Below, one piece after another: positions 32,478 to 43,398 of a stretch of 64,000 bases of DNA (positions are counted from its first letter, which is position 1; every line of letters starts with the position of its first letter). Position numbers and translations under genes: made by a program. A model generated the notes under the pieces. That model was not told where the DNA came from. It saw only the letters and a program-made list of their open reading frames with translations, and did not search any database. This DNA is from Epiperipatus broadwayi (taxonomy: Eukaryota; Onychophora; Udeonychophora; Euonychophora; Peripatidae): the NCBI GenBank assembly GCA_028023455.1, contig JAQFVV010012497.1, forward strand, positions 3,908,001 through 3,972,000. Reading direction: 5' to 3'.

Positions 32478-32923
32478 TTTTCAGCATATATGTGCTTAAG
32501 TGTATCCGTATTATTAGATAGAGTGGAGAGTGATGGGTCATCTGAAAGTCTGTGCTCATATACCCTATATATTACATATATAGACACAGGTATATAATAA
32601 GCCTGTGTTTTTAATACATTAATATGATGTTCTGGGACAATTGTATCGATTTTTTTCTTTCTAAAGTAGAATAGTTAATATAATTTTTAGAAATGCTTTT
32701 GTGTTCTATTTATAATATACTCGTGGTAATCTTTCCATGCTGTATAAATCTGATTTTATCAAATACAGACAGCACAGTAAGTTGAACTAAACATTATATA
32801 TGAAAAACATGGCATAGATAGTTTAGATTGTGCAATTCAGAAAAGAGTTAAGACTAATTAAATCAAAACATTTTTGTGTGAATATATATATATATTTCAG
32901 TTTTAATACAGGGCATATTTGTA

Positions 32924-32927
<4 letters not shown>

Positions 32928-32956
<29 letters not shown>

Positions 32957-32992
32957 CATCATCATCATCATCATTATCATCATCATCATCAA
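32928..32992 (+). repeat. (AAT)n passing into (ATC)n microsatellite
   Basis: Roughly nine AAT units followed by about ten ATC-type units with one interruption. Confidence 0.9.
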
Positions 32993-33362
32993 ATAATTGC
33001 TGTGTTTAAATTTAATGTTTGTCAATTAATTTTCAAATCTTAATTTTTATTTGATTGCTATATATTATAAAAATAAAATTTACATTTATTCTTGTTACCT
33101 GTTCTAACAATTTTGTTTATTGCTTAGTTAGAAAAGATATCTTAACTTAAGAATGGACAAGTGATATAGTTTTCAGTGACTGCTTCAAAAACCAATATTC
33201 ACATGACAGTTACTTGATATAAGGAAAAAAATGACTTGTAATATATATGGGGTTTTTAGTTTTTGAAATATATCAGTGATAAATTTAGTATGGATATATT
33301 TAATATTTAGTTTAAACTAATATAATGTGAATGTGAGCAAAACAATATTATTTTTTAGCTTA

Positions 33363-33455
33363 CTTGTGTGTGGTGTGGTCATGTGTATTGGTTATATAAG
33401 ATGAAGTGGATAGCTGAAGGAAGCTTGAAAATCTGTGTTCAAATCTCCTTTAATT
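33363..33455 (+). repeat. family A tRNA-like head, isolated copy
   Basis: TGTGTGGTGTGGTCATGTGT, then TTGGTTATATAAGATGA and TGTGTTCAAATCTCC correspond to the A- and B-box parts of the heads at 19353 and 19796. No ribozyme is attached upstream, so this copy is truncated. Confidence 0.6.
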
Positions 33456-33880
33456 ACATCTTAAAGTTTAGTATTTACAATATACTAGTTGTGATTTAAC
33501 TATAACTGAACAAGCTTCAAAACTAACATGTTACCAAGAGAATATTCATTGAATCACAAAGAGAAACAGAATGTGTTCAATGATATATAAAAATCATCTT
33601 ACTTGTTAAATTTGTCTATTATTATAATTAGAAAATATACCATAATTAAAAAATAATTATATAAACACCAAAATGAAAGATTATTTATGACAGTTAATTT
33701 TTTCTTTTACTTTCTTCAACTAGGAATTGATAAAAAAAATAATAATTTAGCAGCAAATTATTTAATTCTTCCATTTCATATAATCACATGATCACTATCT
33801 CATACAAGATGGCATTACTATATGGAAAGTTTTGCTTTGTTTTGAATTGTTTAATTTCATATAATATAATAAAATAAGAG

Positions 33881-34237
33881 CATCTCCTCATTCTAGTATT
33901 ATCTATTGTAAACTTGAATAATCAGTCATTACTAGAAATTTAATTCATTTAAATCCCCATTTTCAGATCAATTTTTAACTTTCATCTTTATTAATGAGGA
34001 TTTGGGATTCAAAGCTGGAAGCAATGCAGCCCAACATCAGCAATCACCTTTACTGCCATTTTACTATTCCAAGTTTAAATCCTGAATTTCCAATCAGTCT
34101 AACATTTTGAACATAAGTCAACCTGTTTAAAGCTGTTAGTTAGTGGCCTACATTGGTTCTAACTTTGAATCCCAATGCCTAATAATCATTGATTACTTAA
34201 GCTTGCTATAGATGGCACTAGAGTGAGAAGTTATATC
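33881..34237. mobile_element. family D foldback-type element, short copy
   Basis: The left end (TCATTCTAGTATTATCTATT, then AACTTGAATAATCA) matches the inverted right end at about 34185-34235 (CTCACTCTAGTGCCATCTAT, then AAGCTTAAGTAATCA) over about 50 bases. The internal TTTCATCTTTATTAATGAGG is a worn version of the family D hammerhead region. Confidence 0.55.
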
Positions 34238-35323
34238 AAAGTCCACCATGCTCATTAAAAATTACAATTATAAAATATTTACTATTACATATTTTATTAT
34301 AATATAAATTTAAAAATTATATAATGATAAAGTGCTTTTAAGTCATAGCCTGGGGGAGGTGATTTATTCCCTTTGTTTACATATACATTGAGCTATGTTT
34401 AATTTAAAGTTTATAAAAGATTATAACTAACTAAATTATTTATATTAACATTATTTGCTTTCATTGTATTTTTAAATCATAAAATGTCAGTGGATTTAAA
34501 CTATAAAGTGTCAAGACATTCCGAATATATATTTCTGAGAAATATAAATGAATTTCTTATTCAAGGCAGAAAGAATGATAAAAACATTTAAATTATTTCA
34601 TTACAAATATCTACTAGAACTTAGTGAAGAACTAATTTCATAACATACTGATGAAATATATTTCTATGTATATTTGTAATTATAAACATACATCTAGGTA
34701 TAAATAATATCTCCTTGATACATTCTAAAACACATTGAAATGTATGTAACAAAGTGAGTTAATCAAACCATGTAAATAAGTATGGTAATTGGCATCATGG
34801 AATACTTGCTGACATACTATTTTTAATATATAGGTAAATGTGCATTTTCAAGAATCTTAATGTTCTCACTTTCAATCATATTCTTGTAATTTAAATATTA
34901 AAAGTCATGATGTTTATGTATAGGAGAGGGAGTAAGGTTAATTGTTAAAACCACTGATATGATTTCCTGTTTCTGGACAAAATACTATATTGTAAATAAA
35001 TGTTTTTTTTTTATGCATTGATATGGGTGATAGCTATTTATTAATCAATCTCAGACATATACCATTAAGTGATCTTTTGAAATAATTTTTAAAATTTTGC
35101 AGACAGCAATGCAGAATCACAAAATGATTTAATCCTCAACAGTGAGCAATCAGTAGTGGTGAAACTGAGAGAAGTTTTTTAATTTAAAATATTTAATTTC
35201 TATTTTTTTTTTTTACTTTTAAAAATAAATTTCATTGTTTACAAGAGAAAAAAGTTACATGAAAAAAAATATTAATTTATTTTAGGTAATAAGAGTAAAA
35301 CAATATTTTTATTAAATATATAT
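34238..35323. other. AT-rich DNA before the LTR element
   Basis: No coding, RNA or repeat feature recognised. T-rich runs occur near 35004 and 35205. Confidence 0.5.
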
Positions 35324-38194
35324 TGAAACAGGAAGATTGCTCTGCAAGTCTTCGTTTCACCTTTCTCTTACATTTCACCTACCCTTATACCTAAATTCGA
35401 ATCCCAAATTGTTCGTAGTGTGTCTGTACGGCCATTTATATACTAAAATCCCGCCTAAAATAAACCACGTATGCATTATTACTCGTGGAGTCCAATTTTC
35501 AACCCTTTATTTTTATTGATATATAAATGTCGAGTATGTGCATGTTTACATATTCATTTAAAAGGTTATATAGGTAAAACTACACACAGACTACGATGAT
35601 AACTGTTAAATATTAATATCAATCATTGGAATTATATTATTGGATTGTGGTTGTTGAGTTCATTTATTTTAAAAAAATATTGCATTGCAATATTTATTTT
35701 CTATTGTCGGTAAAATAATAATTATTAAAAGTAGTTTATAAACGGATTCATGCAATTACAATCTAAATGTGAAATAATTTAATATTTTTCTAAAATTATA
35801 AAGTTCCCGCCATTGAAAATTATATAAATATAAAATAAGGCTAGGTTGAGAATATAATAGATTTAAAGTAAAACATTTTGGATTATAAATTCACACTTCG
35901 TATGTCTACTTAGGAATTTCCAATTAGCAAAAGTCTTCAACAGAATGAAATAAATGTTTTAATCTTCTTTCAATCTGAGCATTTACTGGAATTTATAATT
36001 GTAAACTAAAAAAAACCTTAAAATGGATTCCTTCTGATGTTCAGATAAGAAATAACTAATTGATAAGAATGCAAAAGGTTAAAGGTTTGTCATGCCCCAA
36101 GGCAGGTTCTTTTATAAGATAAACAGTATATATTGAATGTTTTTCTTTTGTTTGAAGGAAGGGAAGAAACAAAAAGCTGATTCTGATTCTGAGGCTGTTT
36201 TTCTGCTGTTTGATTTTTGCGTTTTGATTTTATTTTCTGAGGTTATAATTTGGATTATTCTAAGAATTCGGACGGTCTGAACTATTATTTTCGGAATGCT
36301 GAACCTGATGTTTTGCTGACCGACCATCCATGACTTAAATAATCCGCTTTCAAGAAAATGTACAAAATGCTGACCTATCATAGAACCGCCAATATGACTG
36401 AGTAGAGTCGGCACCGTGGCTATTTTCCTTTCGGAAATAGCTGGCCACTGCCGATGTACCATCTGACGCATCGCCAACATGCCTTAAGGAACCGCCTATG
36501 CTGCTGCAAACAGAGACTGAATTAACATGCTGCTAGATCTTATCCACTCCTGAAATGTGCTCCAGCTTCAACCACCCAAGCAACTGAAAGGTAACAAAAT
36601 TAACCCAAGAGCTCTTGTGATCTAAAACCCGCTATAGCAAAAACAAACTCCCTTTTTCTCGCCACACTTATTATCATGTATGTTTTAAAATGTATATTTA
36701 AATTTATTGCTCGATCTAAACCTTGGGTTAATATCAAATTTAAATTGTTTTATTTGCGTATTTTATGGGCTTGCATAGCATCGACCGAGCGAAGCAAATT
36801 TTAATTAATGATACTCCCCATTCCTTATAAAGAATGTAATTTTACGTTCATGAGTCCCTCCCTTAAATGAGATTTAGTAAGCCGCTCGTTCGATGACTAT
36901 ATTATTTTCTTTATAATACCTAGATTTGATTCATAATCTTCCAGGATGTATGCGAGGTGTGGGAATAACTATTGGCAGATGTGGGAGTGCGTGGGTTAAT
37001 TACCTTTTACTTAAATTCTCGCACTCACACCGTCCTTTTAATGTTAAACCCCATTATTTGTTTTAAGTATTTCTATTGTTATTCTGAGTTTGGGAGAGTG
37101 TAGATGCTTTTCATCAATGCAGTGAATTGCTTAAGTGCCCAATTTTCGTTATGTCTCCTTTTTTTGAATCGATTATATATATATTTTAGTGTTGCTGGCA
37201 AGGGTATTCGATGTTGAGATCACTTTGTTCTTTAAAAGGGCTTTAAACGGCCAAGTCCGTTTCCCCTTTACTTCTTCCTGCGGTTTCCAGTCAATGTGTG
37301 TACCAGAGCGTCACACCTGGGGATGCTGACGCAGTTCTTCGCAGCCATATGCTAGCATAATCCGATCTTTAGGGCTACGGCCGAGACCAATGTGGGGTGC
37401 AACATATGCGTCTGATTTTATGATTTATTTCTTTATTGTCGTCACAAAGTTCCTGTAGTTTAAATGGACTACTACCCTCCATCGTTTCCTAAACCTTGCG
37501 AGTACCACTGAATCCCTTTTTAAGTACTTTAAGATAATATCATACTCACACATATATTTCCGCACTAAGCAAGTCGCTGCTGCCAAGCTCATTGGAGCCG
37601 CTCTGCATGTCTTCTGAAGTCAGCCCTTATCGTAAAACTATTTAATATCTTTTATTATAAATAATTCCAGTACTCTTATTCTTGGGCTTCGCATGTATTC
37701 AAGGTTTAGTAAGGCACATTCGTAAGCGATAATTGACCCAGGTTATAGATTAACGAGTAAAATGATTTAATCAATTGTAGTTAACCATTTGACGCCACTA
37801 TTTAATAAATAAATAGTGCCAGAAATCATATTTAGCCACTTAATAAATCATGTTAATTTAATCAATTCTTTACGTTAGTGTTTATTTTCTGATTCATCTC
37901 ATTGTCTCATATTGTCTGGGTTATACACATATCTATTAAGACGTTCCCAAACGCTAGCTGTTAATTTATTTATAAATCTCACGTAGTCTCTTCTCTCTCT
38001 CTGACCACCGCAGCCTGAAAAAATGTTGCTATTGTGATGGTGTGTTCGGGCTCCATCGTATTTGGTTGCGCAGTCGATCTGCTATATTCGAATCCGGTAT
38101 GACAGGCCCTGAACCCACTTGTGGTGCTGCTTTTCGAGTGTGGTGGAGAAACTGTGCAACTTGTTTATGAAATGTGCGAATTCTTACCGTTACA
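35324..38194 (+). repeat. 5' LTR (2871 bp)
   Basis: Starts TGAAACAGGAAG and ends CTTACCGTTACA. It is unusually long for a gypsy-class LTR (most are a few hundred bases to about 1 kb). It has no coding capacity beyond a 122-codon ORF on the minus strand (36480-36112) that is also open in the 3' LTR, and a 60-codon plus-strand ORF at 35337. The LTR should carry the promoter and polyadenylation signals, but I cannot place them reliably. Confidence 0.9.
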
Positions 38195-38215
38195 TAGTAA
38201 ATTTTTTTTTGAGAC

Positions 38216-38233
38216 TGGCGCCCAACGTGGGGC
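38216..38233 (+). other. primer binding site, tRNA-Lys type
   Basis: TGGCGCCCAACGTGGGGC, 21 bases after the LTR end, is the complement of a tRNA-Lys 3' end. It is the Lys1,2-type site known from some retroviruses. It sets the start of minus-strand DNA synthesis. A 21-base gap from the LTR is longer than the usual 0-10 bases. Confidence 0.9.
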
Positions 38234-39586
38234 AACGAGATAAACACCCACATTCCCTGAGTAAATTTTTTTTCCCACTATTGATATATATTATATTAGA
38301 CATGAAAATCCCTTATAGTTGATATTTATTAATGTGTGCTTTATATCATATAAAATAATAGTGTAATTATTTAAATCTAAACCCCGTAATGTATTTTCCA
38401 AGTCCCGTGAGTAATTTTACTCTTAATAAGGATTAATTATATATATTTAAGACTTCCTTGAAAATGCAAAATGTGTATATATGTTTTGTTTGACTCGGGC
38501 GTTTGAATATTAGTTAAAGATAGACAAACCGTTAAACTTGCTGTAGTGCGTTGCAAGCTGATCATGAGTTATTACTGAACAATTGAAAGTCACGCTATCA
38601 TAATGTTTATTATTTAAGAATTTAAAATCACGCTATAAATATGGCATTGAATATCTAATAGTTATTCCAAATGAATATTGTGACAAAATATATGTTGTTA
38701 AAGATTTTTTTTCTTGTCTTTTCTTCCGTGAAATAAGTTAGAGCTCGAGATGCAATACAGTAAGAATACTTCCGTATGATATAGCCTAGACAAATAGGCA
38801 ACCTTACAATGTAATAAATACGCCCGTAGTTAAACGAAAGAAAATTTTTTTTTTGCAAAGCTAAATCTATATAACAGTCCGTATTTTATTTGAACTGATG
38901 ACATGGCGCCCCAGGATAGTCTCTATAAATGAAACTATTTCTAAAATAAATTTTTGTCGTCAATTTAAAATTTTTTATTGATGTAAAGCTTAAATGTATA
39001 TATTATTTTGAGAATCAAAATGCGTTATAAATGTGTTACCAGACAGTCAGACGTGAGGGGATCGGGAGATAAACAATTGTCCTAAAAATAAATGATCGTA
39101 AAAATATTTTGTTTTATATATTTGTATATATGACTTATATAGATGCGCGTTTGTTTTAAATGAAGGAAAATAAGATAAACATGCCCGGATCTAGCGAACA
39201 TTATATAGATAAGAGTAGGAGATTGGAGAAATTAGATTCAAGTAATAACAAAATAAGCAGCATATTAAATATATTTTCTTTAACAAAATAAGTAGCATAT
39301 TAAATATATTTTCTTTAGATATTAGTACTAAAATAAGAGTTAGTTTGCAGCAGATGGAAAACTTTATATGATATAAATTTTATGACAGCAAAAGTTAGTT
39401 AAGGCATTGGTGATATAAGAGGCAGCAAATAGGCCAAAAGACCGGAAGGGAAATAGCCGATTAGCCATTAGTATAGAAAATAAAAAGTAAACCGCACAAA
39501 ATCCTGAATCCAAATTAATATATATTTTGTAGTAAGTAATTTAGAATTGAATCATAGAAACCATCATCAGTAGAGACAAAACAAAT
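38234..39586 (+). other. untranslated leader of the LTR element
   Basis: About 1.35 kb between the primer site and gag with no ORF of note. It contains a 35-bp tandem duplication at 39247-39281 and 39282-39316 with one mismatch. RNA packaging signals would be expected here but cannot be seen by reading. Confidence 0.7.
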
Positions 39587-40558
39587 ATGGAAGACCATCA
39601 ATACGACCACGGACCAGATGTAAACTCAGCCGAAATTGTGGAATCTCCACCAGCAATAGTAAAGCCTGGACAGAGATCTGGAATCAGCAATTTTGAAATT
39701 GCGTACATAATAAACATGTGTAAGAAGAGTGAAGAACAAGCTAGGAGAAGGGAGGAGGAAGGACAAGGAAAGGACCAAGAACGCCAAAGATTTATTAAAT
39801 ATGCTTTAAAAGAAATACGAGATATAAAAAGGGAACAAGCAGCCCTTGCAATCCAGATAAGAACAGATGACACAGACCAAGATGCCAAGACCACCATCTG
39901 CAAAAGTGATGATTTCTCACCTACCCAGACCAGCAGCAATAGTACCATATATGCTGACATTAGCAATAGTCACAAAATTATACCACTCGACATAGGTGCT
40001 CAAACTCAACTAGCTAAAATGATAACCGTTAAAATCTTCTGCGGTGATATTGGAGAAAGTCCCCACCCGCATCTAAACAGTTTGAAGGATTTTTTTTACT
40101 TCTATAGAGCCAGCCCACATGAACAGATTACAATAGCCAGTCACCACTTACGTAGTTATGCAGAGGACTGGTGGACTATGTTAACGGCCAAACCCGAAGA
40201 CTTTACAGCCTACACCAAAATCCTTTTAAAGTATTACTGGAGTGACGACCGGCAGAGTAAAATATTAAATGCAGTCAGCCAAGAACATTCTGGGACCATA
40301 AAGGAAACTCACACTCAATTCTTTATACGGCAGACCAATCGTTTGAAAACATTAAATGCATTCGCATTTTCTGATGCCCATATCATCGGCACCATCCAAC
40401 AAAATATGCCGATAGCCATCCAACAACTAATGAAATGTGGAAGATATGGCCGAATTCCTGACTACGTTGGAAGTCAACCAATGGAACCGACACAAAAGGG
40501 ACACCATAATCCCATGGCAAGCAGCCAAAGACCCGCATGGTCAGCAGGTGCAAAATAA
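39587..40558 (+). CDS. gag: gag-like capsid protein (323 aa), no zinc knuckle
   Basis: Intact ORF with a good start context (AAATATGG). Residues about 45-95 are charged and probably coiled coil (KKSEEQARRREEEGQGKDQE). The capsid-like core is at about 150-290, with YAEDWWTML, LLKYYWSDDRQSKIL and RLKTLNAF, the pattern of the retrotransposon gag family. No CX2CX4HX4C knuckle follows; the ORF ends in a Gln/Pro/His-rich tail. The pol frame overlaps its end in the +1 frame, so pol expression would need frame change. The gag remnant of the second element (60.9-62.2 kb) is a clear relative. Confidence 0.85.
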   Translation: MEDHQYDHGPDVNSAEIVESPPAIVKPGQRSGISNFEIAYIINMCKKSEEQARRREEEGQGKDQERQRFIKYALKEIRDIKREQAALAIQIRTDDTDQDAKTTICKSDDFSPTQTSSNSTIYADISNSHKIIPLDIGAQTQLAKMITVKIFCGDIGESPHPHLNSLKDFFYFYRASPHEQITIASHHLRSYAEDWWTMLTAKPEDFTAYTKILLKYYWSDDRQSKILNAVSQEHSGTIKETHTQFFIRQTNRLKTLNAFAFSDAHIIGTIQQNMPIAIQQLMKCGRYGRIPDYVGSQPMEPTQKGHHNPMASSQRPAWSAGAK

Positions 40559-41510
40559 AATGAGAGATGGAAACCCCTCGGCCCATCCTCATCATTCTCA
40601 CCAGCTTATGGGAAGACCCCATCTAAGCAGTTGGAACCCGACTACAATGGTGATCCAAGAGGAAGATGCCCCATGGGGACTCCCCATTAGTCCGTGTCCA
40701 GTAGTAAACATTAAACTAGGAGCTACTGAGGTGGCCGCTCTCATTGACACTGGTAGCCAAGTTTCCTGTATTTCAAAGGGATGGGTGTTACACATGGAAA
40801 AATCTTGCAGTTGTCTACCCAGATTGCCATTTCGTCCCGTGCAGATGAAACTGGCCGACGGAAGGAAAACCAAAACAGAAAATTATCAGGTGTGGTTGGA
40901 GATAACTCTTGGACAAACAACGGTTGAACACGTATTTCTCGTAATCAAAGGATTGATACATGATGTTATCATAGGAGCTGATTTCCTAAACCAGCACAAG
41001 TGTATCCTTGACTGTGGTGAAAATGTAATCACATTCCGGCAGAAGAAAATAAGCATGAACAAAATCAAGAGTTTACCTGAAATCCAAGTCCGATGCATGG
41101 AAACCAGCATAAGTGAAGATCTTATTAAGAATAAAATCCAGGAATCGACTCTAGAAAAAATGAAAGAGCAACCCCAATTACACCGGCTTTTGATTGAAAA
41201 TCAGCAGATATTCTCCCCGATCCCAGGAGAAATTAAAGATTATGTCCACCGGATCCGTGTCAAGGAAGAAACGCACTTTCAAACCCGCACATATCCCATC
41301 CCTTTTCAATATCAAGATGAAGTGAACATGCAAATCCAACAAATGATTGGGTGGGGTGTAATCGAAAAGGGAGCATCACCCTATAACAACCCATTAGTGG
41401 TTATTCGAAAGAAAAATGGATCTATAAGACTATGTCTCGATGCAAGGAAACTCAATAGTATCACTATACCAGAAAGGGATATCCCCCCCCAGTGCAGGAT
41501 ATTTTCATGA
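40437..41510 (+). CDS. pol: pol part 1: aspartic protease and start of reverse transcriptase
   Basis: Overlaps gag by about 120 bases in the +1 frame. The protease shows ALIDTGSQVSCIS (active-site DTGS, near 40745) and VIIGADFL further on. The RT fingers begin with YPIPFQYQDEVN and GWGVIEKGASPYNNPLVV, then KKNGSIRLCLDARKLNS. The frame is lost at a C8 run (41483-41490), where the rest of RT continues in another frame. The change corresponds to one base fewer than needed. The first methionine may not be the real start, since pol is normally made as a gag fusion. Confidence 0.85.
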   Translation: MEDMAEFLTTLEVNQWNRHKRDTIIPWQAAKDPHGQQVQNKMRDGNPSAHPHHSHQLMGRPHLSSWNPTTMVIQEEDAPWGLPISPCPVVNIKLGATEVAALIDTGSQVSCISKGWVLHMEKSCSCLPRLPFRPVQMKLADGRKTKTENYQVWLEITLGQTTVEHVFLVIKGLIHDVIIGADFLNQHKCILDCGENVITFRQKKISMNKIKSLPEIQVRCMETSISEDLIKNKIQESTLEKMKEQPQLHRLLIENQQIFSPIPGEIKDYVHRIRVKEETHFQTRTYPIPFQYQDEVNMQIQQMIGWGVIEKGASPYNNPLVVIRKKNGSIRLCLDARKLNSITIPERDIPPQCRIFS

Positions 41511-42049
41511 GGCTTTCGAATAAAACTATCTTTTACATGCTAGATTTGACTGCCAGCTATTGGCAGATGGTCCTACTCCCCCAAGACAGGAAGTACACAG
41601 CATTTCGCCATAATGGACAGACACACGTCTTCAAGAGAGTGCCATTCGGACTAATTAATAGTGGTGCCGGGTTAATGAGGTGTCTAGACCAGGTGCTGTC
41701 AGAAGATTTTAAAAAAAAATTGGTCTGCTATATTGACGATGTCGTCATTGCATCCCGGAGCACTCAAGAACATCTGGAACATTTGAAGCAATTCTTTACT
41801 GAATGTGCCCAAAAAAACATCACTGTAAACCTAGAAAAAAGCCATTTCGCCCTGAGAGAAATTACCTTTCTGGGACATATCGTCAATGGGCAAGGAATTC
41901 GTTCCCACCCTGATAAAGTAGAAGCCATAGAGAACTTTCCGAGGCCAGCAAATAGAAAACAAGTGAGATCATTTTTGGGCCTTTGCAACTACTATCACAA
42001 GTTCTACCCAGGGTTTGCGGCGGACACCCTTATTTATTGGAACTATTAA
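41492..42049 (+). CDS. pol: pol part 2: reverse transcriptase palm
   Basis: Holds FYMLDLTASYWQMVL (first catalytic Asp), FKRVPFGLINSGA and the catalytic YIDD box at 41729-41740, followed by LEKSHFALREITFLGH and VRSFLGLCNYYHKFYPGF. These are the standard gypsy RT blocks in order. The frame fails again at about 42015-42040, just after the NYYHKF block, with the same -1 sense. Confidence 0.88.
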   Translation: MQDIFMRLSNKTIFYMLDLTASYWQMVLLPQDRKYTAFRHNGQTHVFKRVPFGLINSGAGLMRCLDQVLSEDFKKKLVCYIDDVVIASRSTQEHLEHLKQFFTECAQKNITVNLEKSHFALREITFLGHIVNGQGIRSHPDKVEAIENFPRPANRKQVRSFLGLCNYYHKFYPGFAADTLIYWNY

Positions 42050-43398
42050 GGTTACACCATCGGTGGGAATGGAGCGTCCAGCATGAACAAGATTTTAAGA
42101 AGATCAAAAGGAATTTTCTCCAGATGGTGATGCTGTGCTATCCTGACTTTACCCGCCCATTTTACCTCCAAACCGACAGCAGCAAGAAAGGCTTGGGTGT
42201 TGTGCTATTCCAAATTGATGAAGAAGGCAAGCATCGTGTCCTATATTTTAGTAGTCGCACCTTGAGAGGCGCAGAAAGGAATTACACTGTTATTGAACAA
42301 GAAGCCTTAGCGATTGTATGGGCCTGTAGCAAGTTCAAACAGATTTTGTTGGGCTCAGAAGTAATCATCATCATGGACCAACGGTGTTTGAAATTTCTAA
42401 ATAAGAGCTATTTGACTAATGATCGTCTTGTGCGATGGAGTTTATCATTACAGAAGTTTCACTATAAGATCCTTTACTGCCCAGGGTCAGAGAATGTGGT
42501 AGCTGATGTATTGAGTCGCCACCCTGTAGAAGTTGAACCATGCAACCCACTGATAGAGGAGCAACCACTGATAATCATGGCTAACGTATTGGATCAGGAC
42601 ATTGAGCAGAAATTGAAAAACCTACAGTATTGGCAGGGAAAACAGCCCCAATACCACAACATAATGCAAGAGGTGGAACGACAAGGGAATCCCCTTCAAG
42701 GCTGTACTATGGGCAGAGGAACTAAGAAATACAAAATACAGAATGGACTCTTGCTACAGAATACTGAAAAGGGCAATCGATCCTGGAGAATTCTCATACC
42801 GCCCGAATTGAGGGATCCCTTGATAAATTACATGCATAGATTGGTGGGACATTACGGTCCGAGGAAAACCGAAGAAGCCCTGAGACGGCAATTTCATTGG
42901 CCGCAGATGTATTATGATATCCTCCAAATCCTCCAAAAGTGTACTATTTGTGCGAGAAGCAAGCCTGCCAATAAAAATTTTAGTGGTGTTCCTGCCTCCA
43001 TTATCCCAACAGGACCTAACAAGATATTAGCCGTCGATCATTACGGGCCATTACCATCGTATCGGAAGTATAGATATCTTTTTGTCACTTATGACGTTTT
43101 TTCCAAATATGCTTGGGCGTACCCAGTCATAAGGGCAGATTCAAAAAGTGCCATTAGGGCATTACAGCAAAAACAGTTTGTAACCATTGGAAAGCCTGAA
43201 GTCATCCTATTCGACCATGGCTCAGCGTTTACCTCCCGAGTATGGCAGCACTGGATCAACGGGCAAGGCCTCAAACATGTCATGACATCCATTCGAAACC
43301 CCCAATCAAACCCCTGTGAGAGGGTCATGAGGGAAATCAACCGGCTTTTCCGGACCTATATCCATAATGACCACCGGGGATGGGTGAACAGACTGTGA
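41983..43398 (+). CDS. pol: pol part 3: RNase H and integrase core
   Basis: RNase H: FYLQTDSSKKGLGVVLF (usually TDAS), IEQEALAIVWAC, DQRCLKFL, and NVVADVLSRHP for the last Asp. Integrase: an HHCC zinc domain (HRLVGH ... CTICARSK, about 42830-42966), then the catalytic residues in AVDHYGPLP, LFDHGSAFTSRVW and NPCERVMREINRLF. The second Asp and the Glu are 34 residues apart, as in gypsy relatives with the NPxER form. The frame breaks near 43385-43400. Confidence 0.88.
   Translation: MQLLSQVLPRVCGGHPYLLELLRLHHRWEWSVQHEQDFKKIKRNFLQMVMLCYPDFTRPFYLQTDSSKKGLGVVLFQIDEEGKHRVLYFSSRTLRGAERNYTVIEQEALAIVWACSKFKQILLGSEVIIIMDQRCLKFLNKSYLTNDRLVRWSLSLQKFHYKILYCPGSENVVADVLSRHPVEVEPCNPLIEEQPLIIMANVLDQDIEQKLKNLQYWQGKQPQYHNIMQEVERQGNPLQGCTMGRGTKKYKIQNGLLLQNTEKGNRSWRILIPPELRDPLINYMHRLVGHYGPRKTEEALRRQFHWPQMYYDILQILQKCTICARSKPANKNFSGVPASIIPTGPNKILAVDHYGPLPSYRKYRYLFVTYDVFSKYAWAYPVIRADSKSAIRALQQKQFVTIGKPEVILFDHGSAFTSRVWQHWINGQGLKHVMTSIRNPQSNPCERVMREINRLFRTYIHNDHRGWVNRL

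Larger units (their letters stand above)
32067..32610. repeat. family A palindromic rearrangement
   Basis: Arms of about 189 bases, 32067-32256 and 32422-32610, are inverted copies of each other with a few differences. They run from AAACACAGGCTTATTATATA at the outer edge to the hammerhead at the inner edge. The sequence between them is an inverted copy of part of the neighbouring unit (about 31780-31947). At 32256 the sequence jumps from CAGTTGGTC straight into TCAGGGTGGCC. That junction looks like a template switch. Confidence 0.75.

Noticed and set aside
32210-32587. 125-codon ORF on the minus strand
   Set aside because: It runs across the family A palindrome and matches only repeat sequence; the ORF is a by-product of the inverted copies.
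32928-32992. Regular short repeats considered as a CRISPR array
   Set aside because: These are AAT and ATC microsatellite units with no spacers. No CRISPR array is present anywhere in the window.
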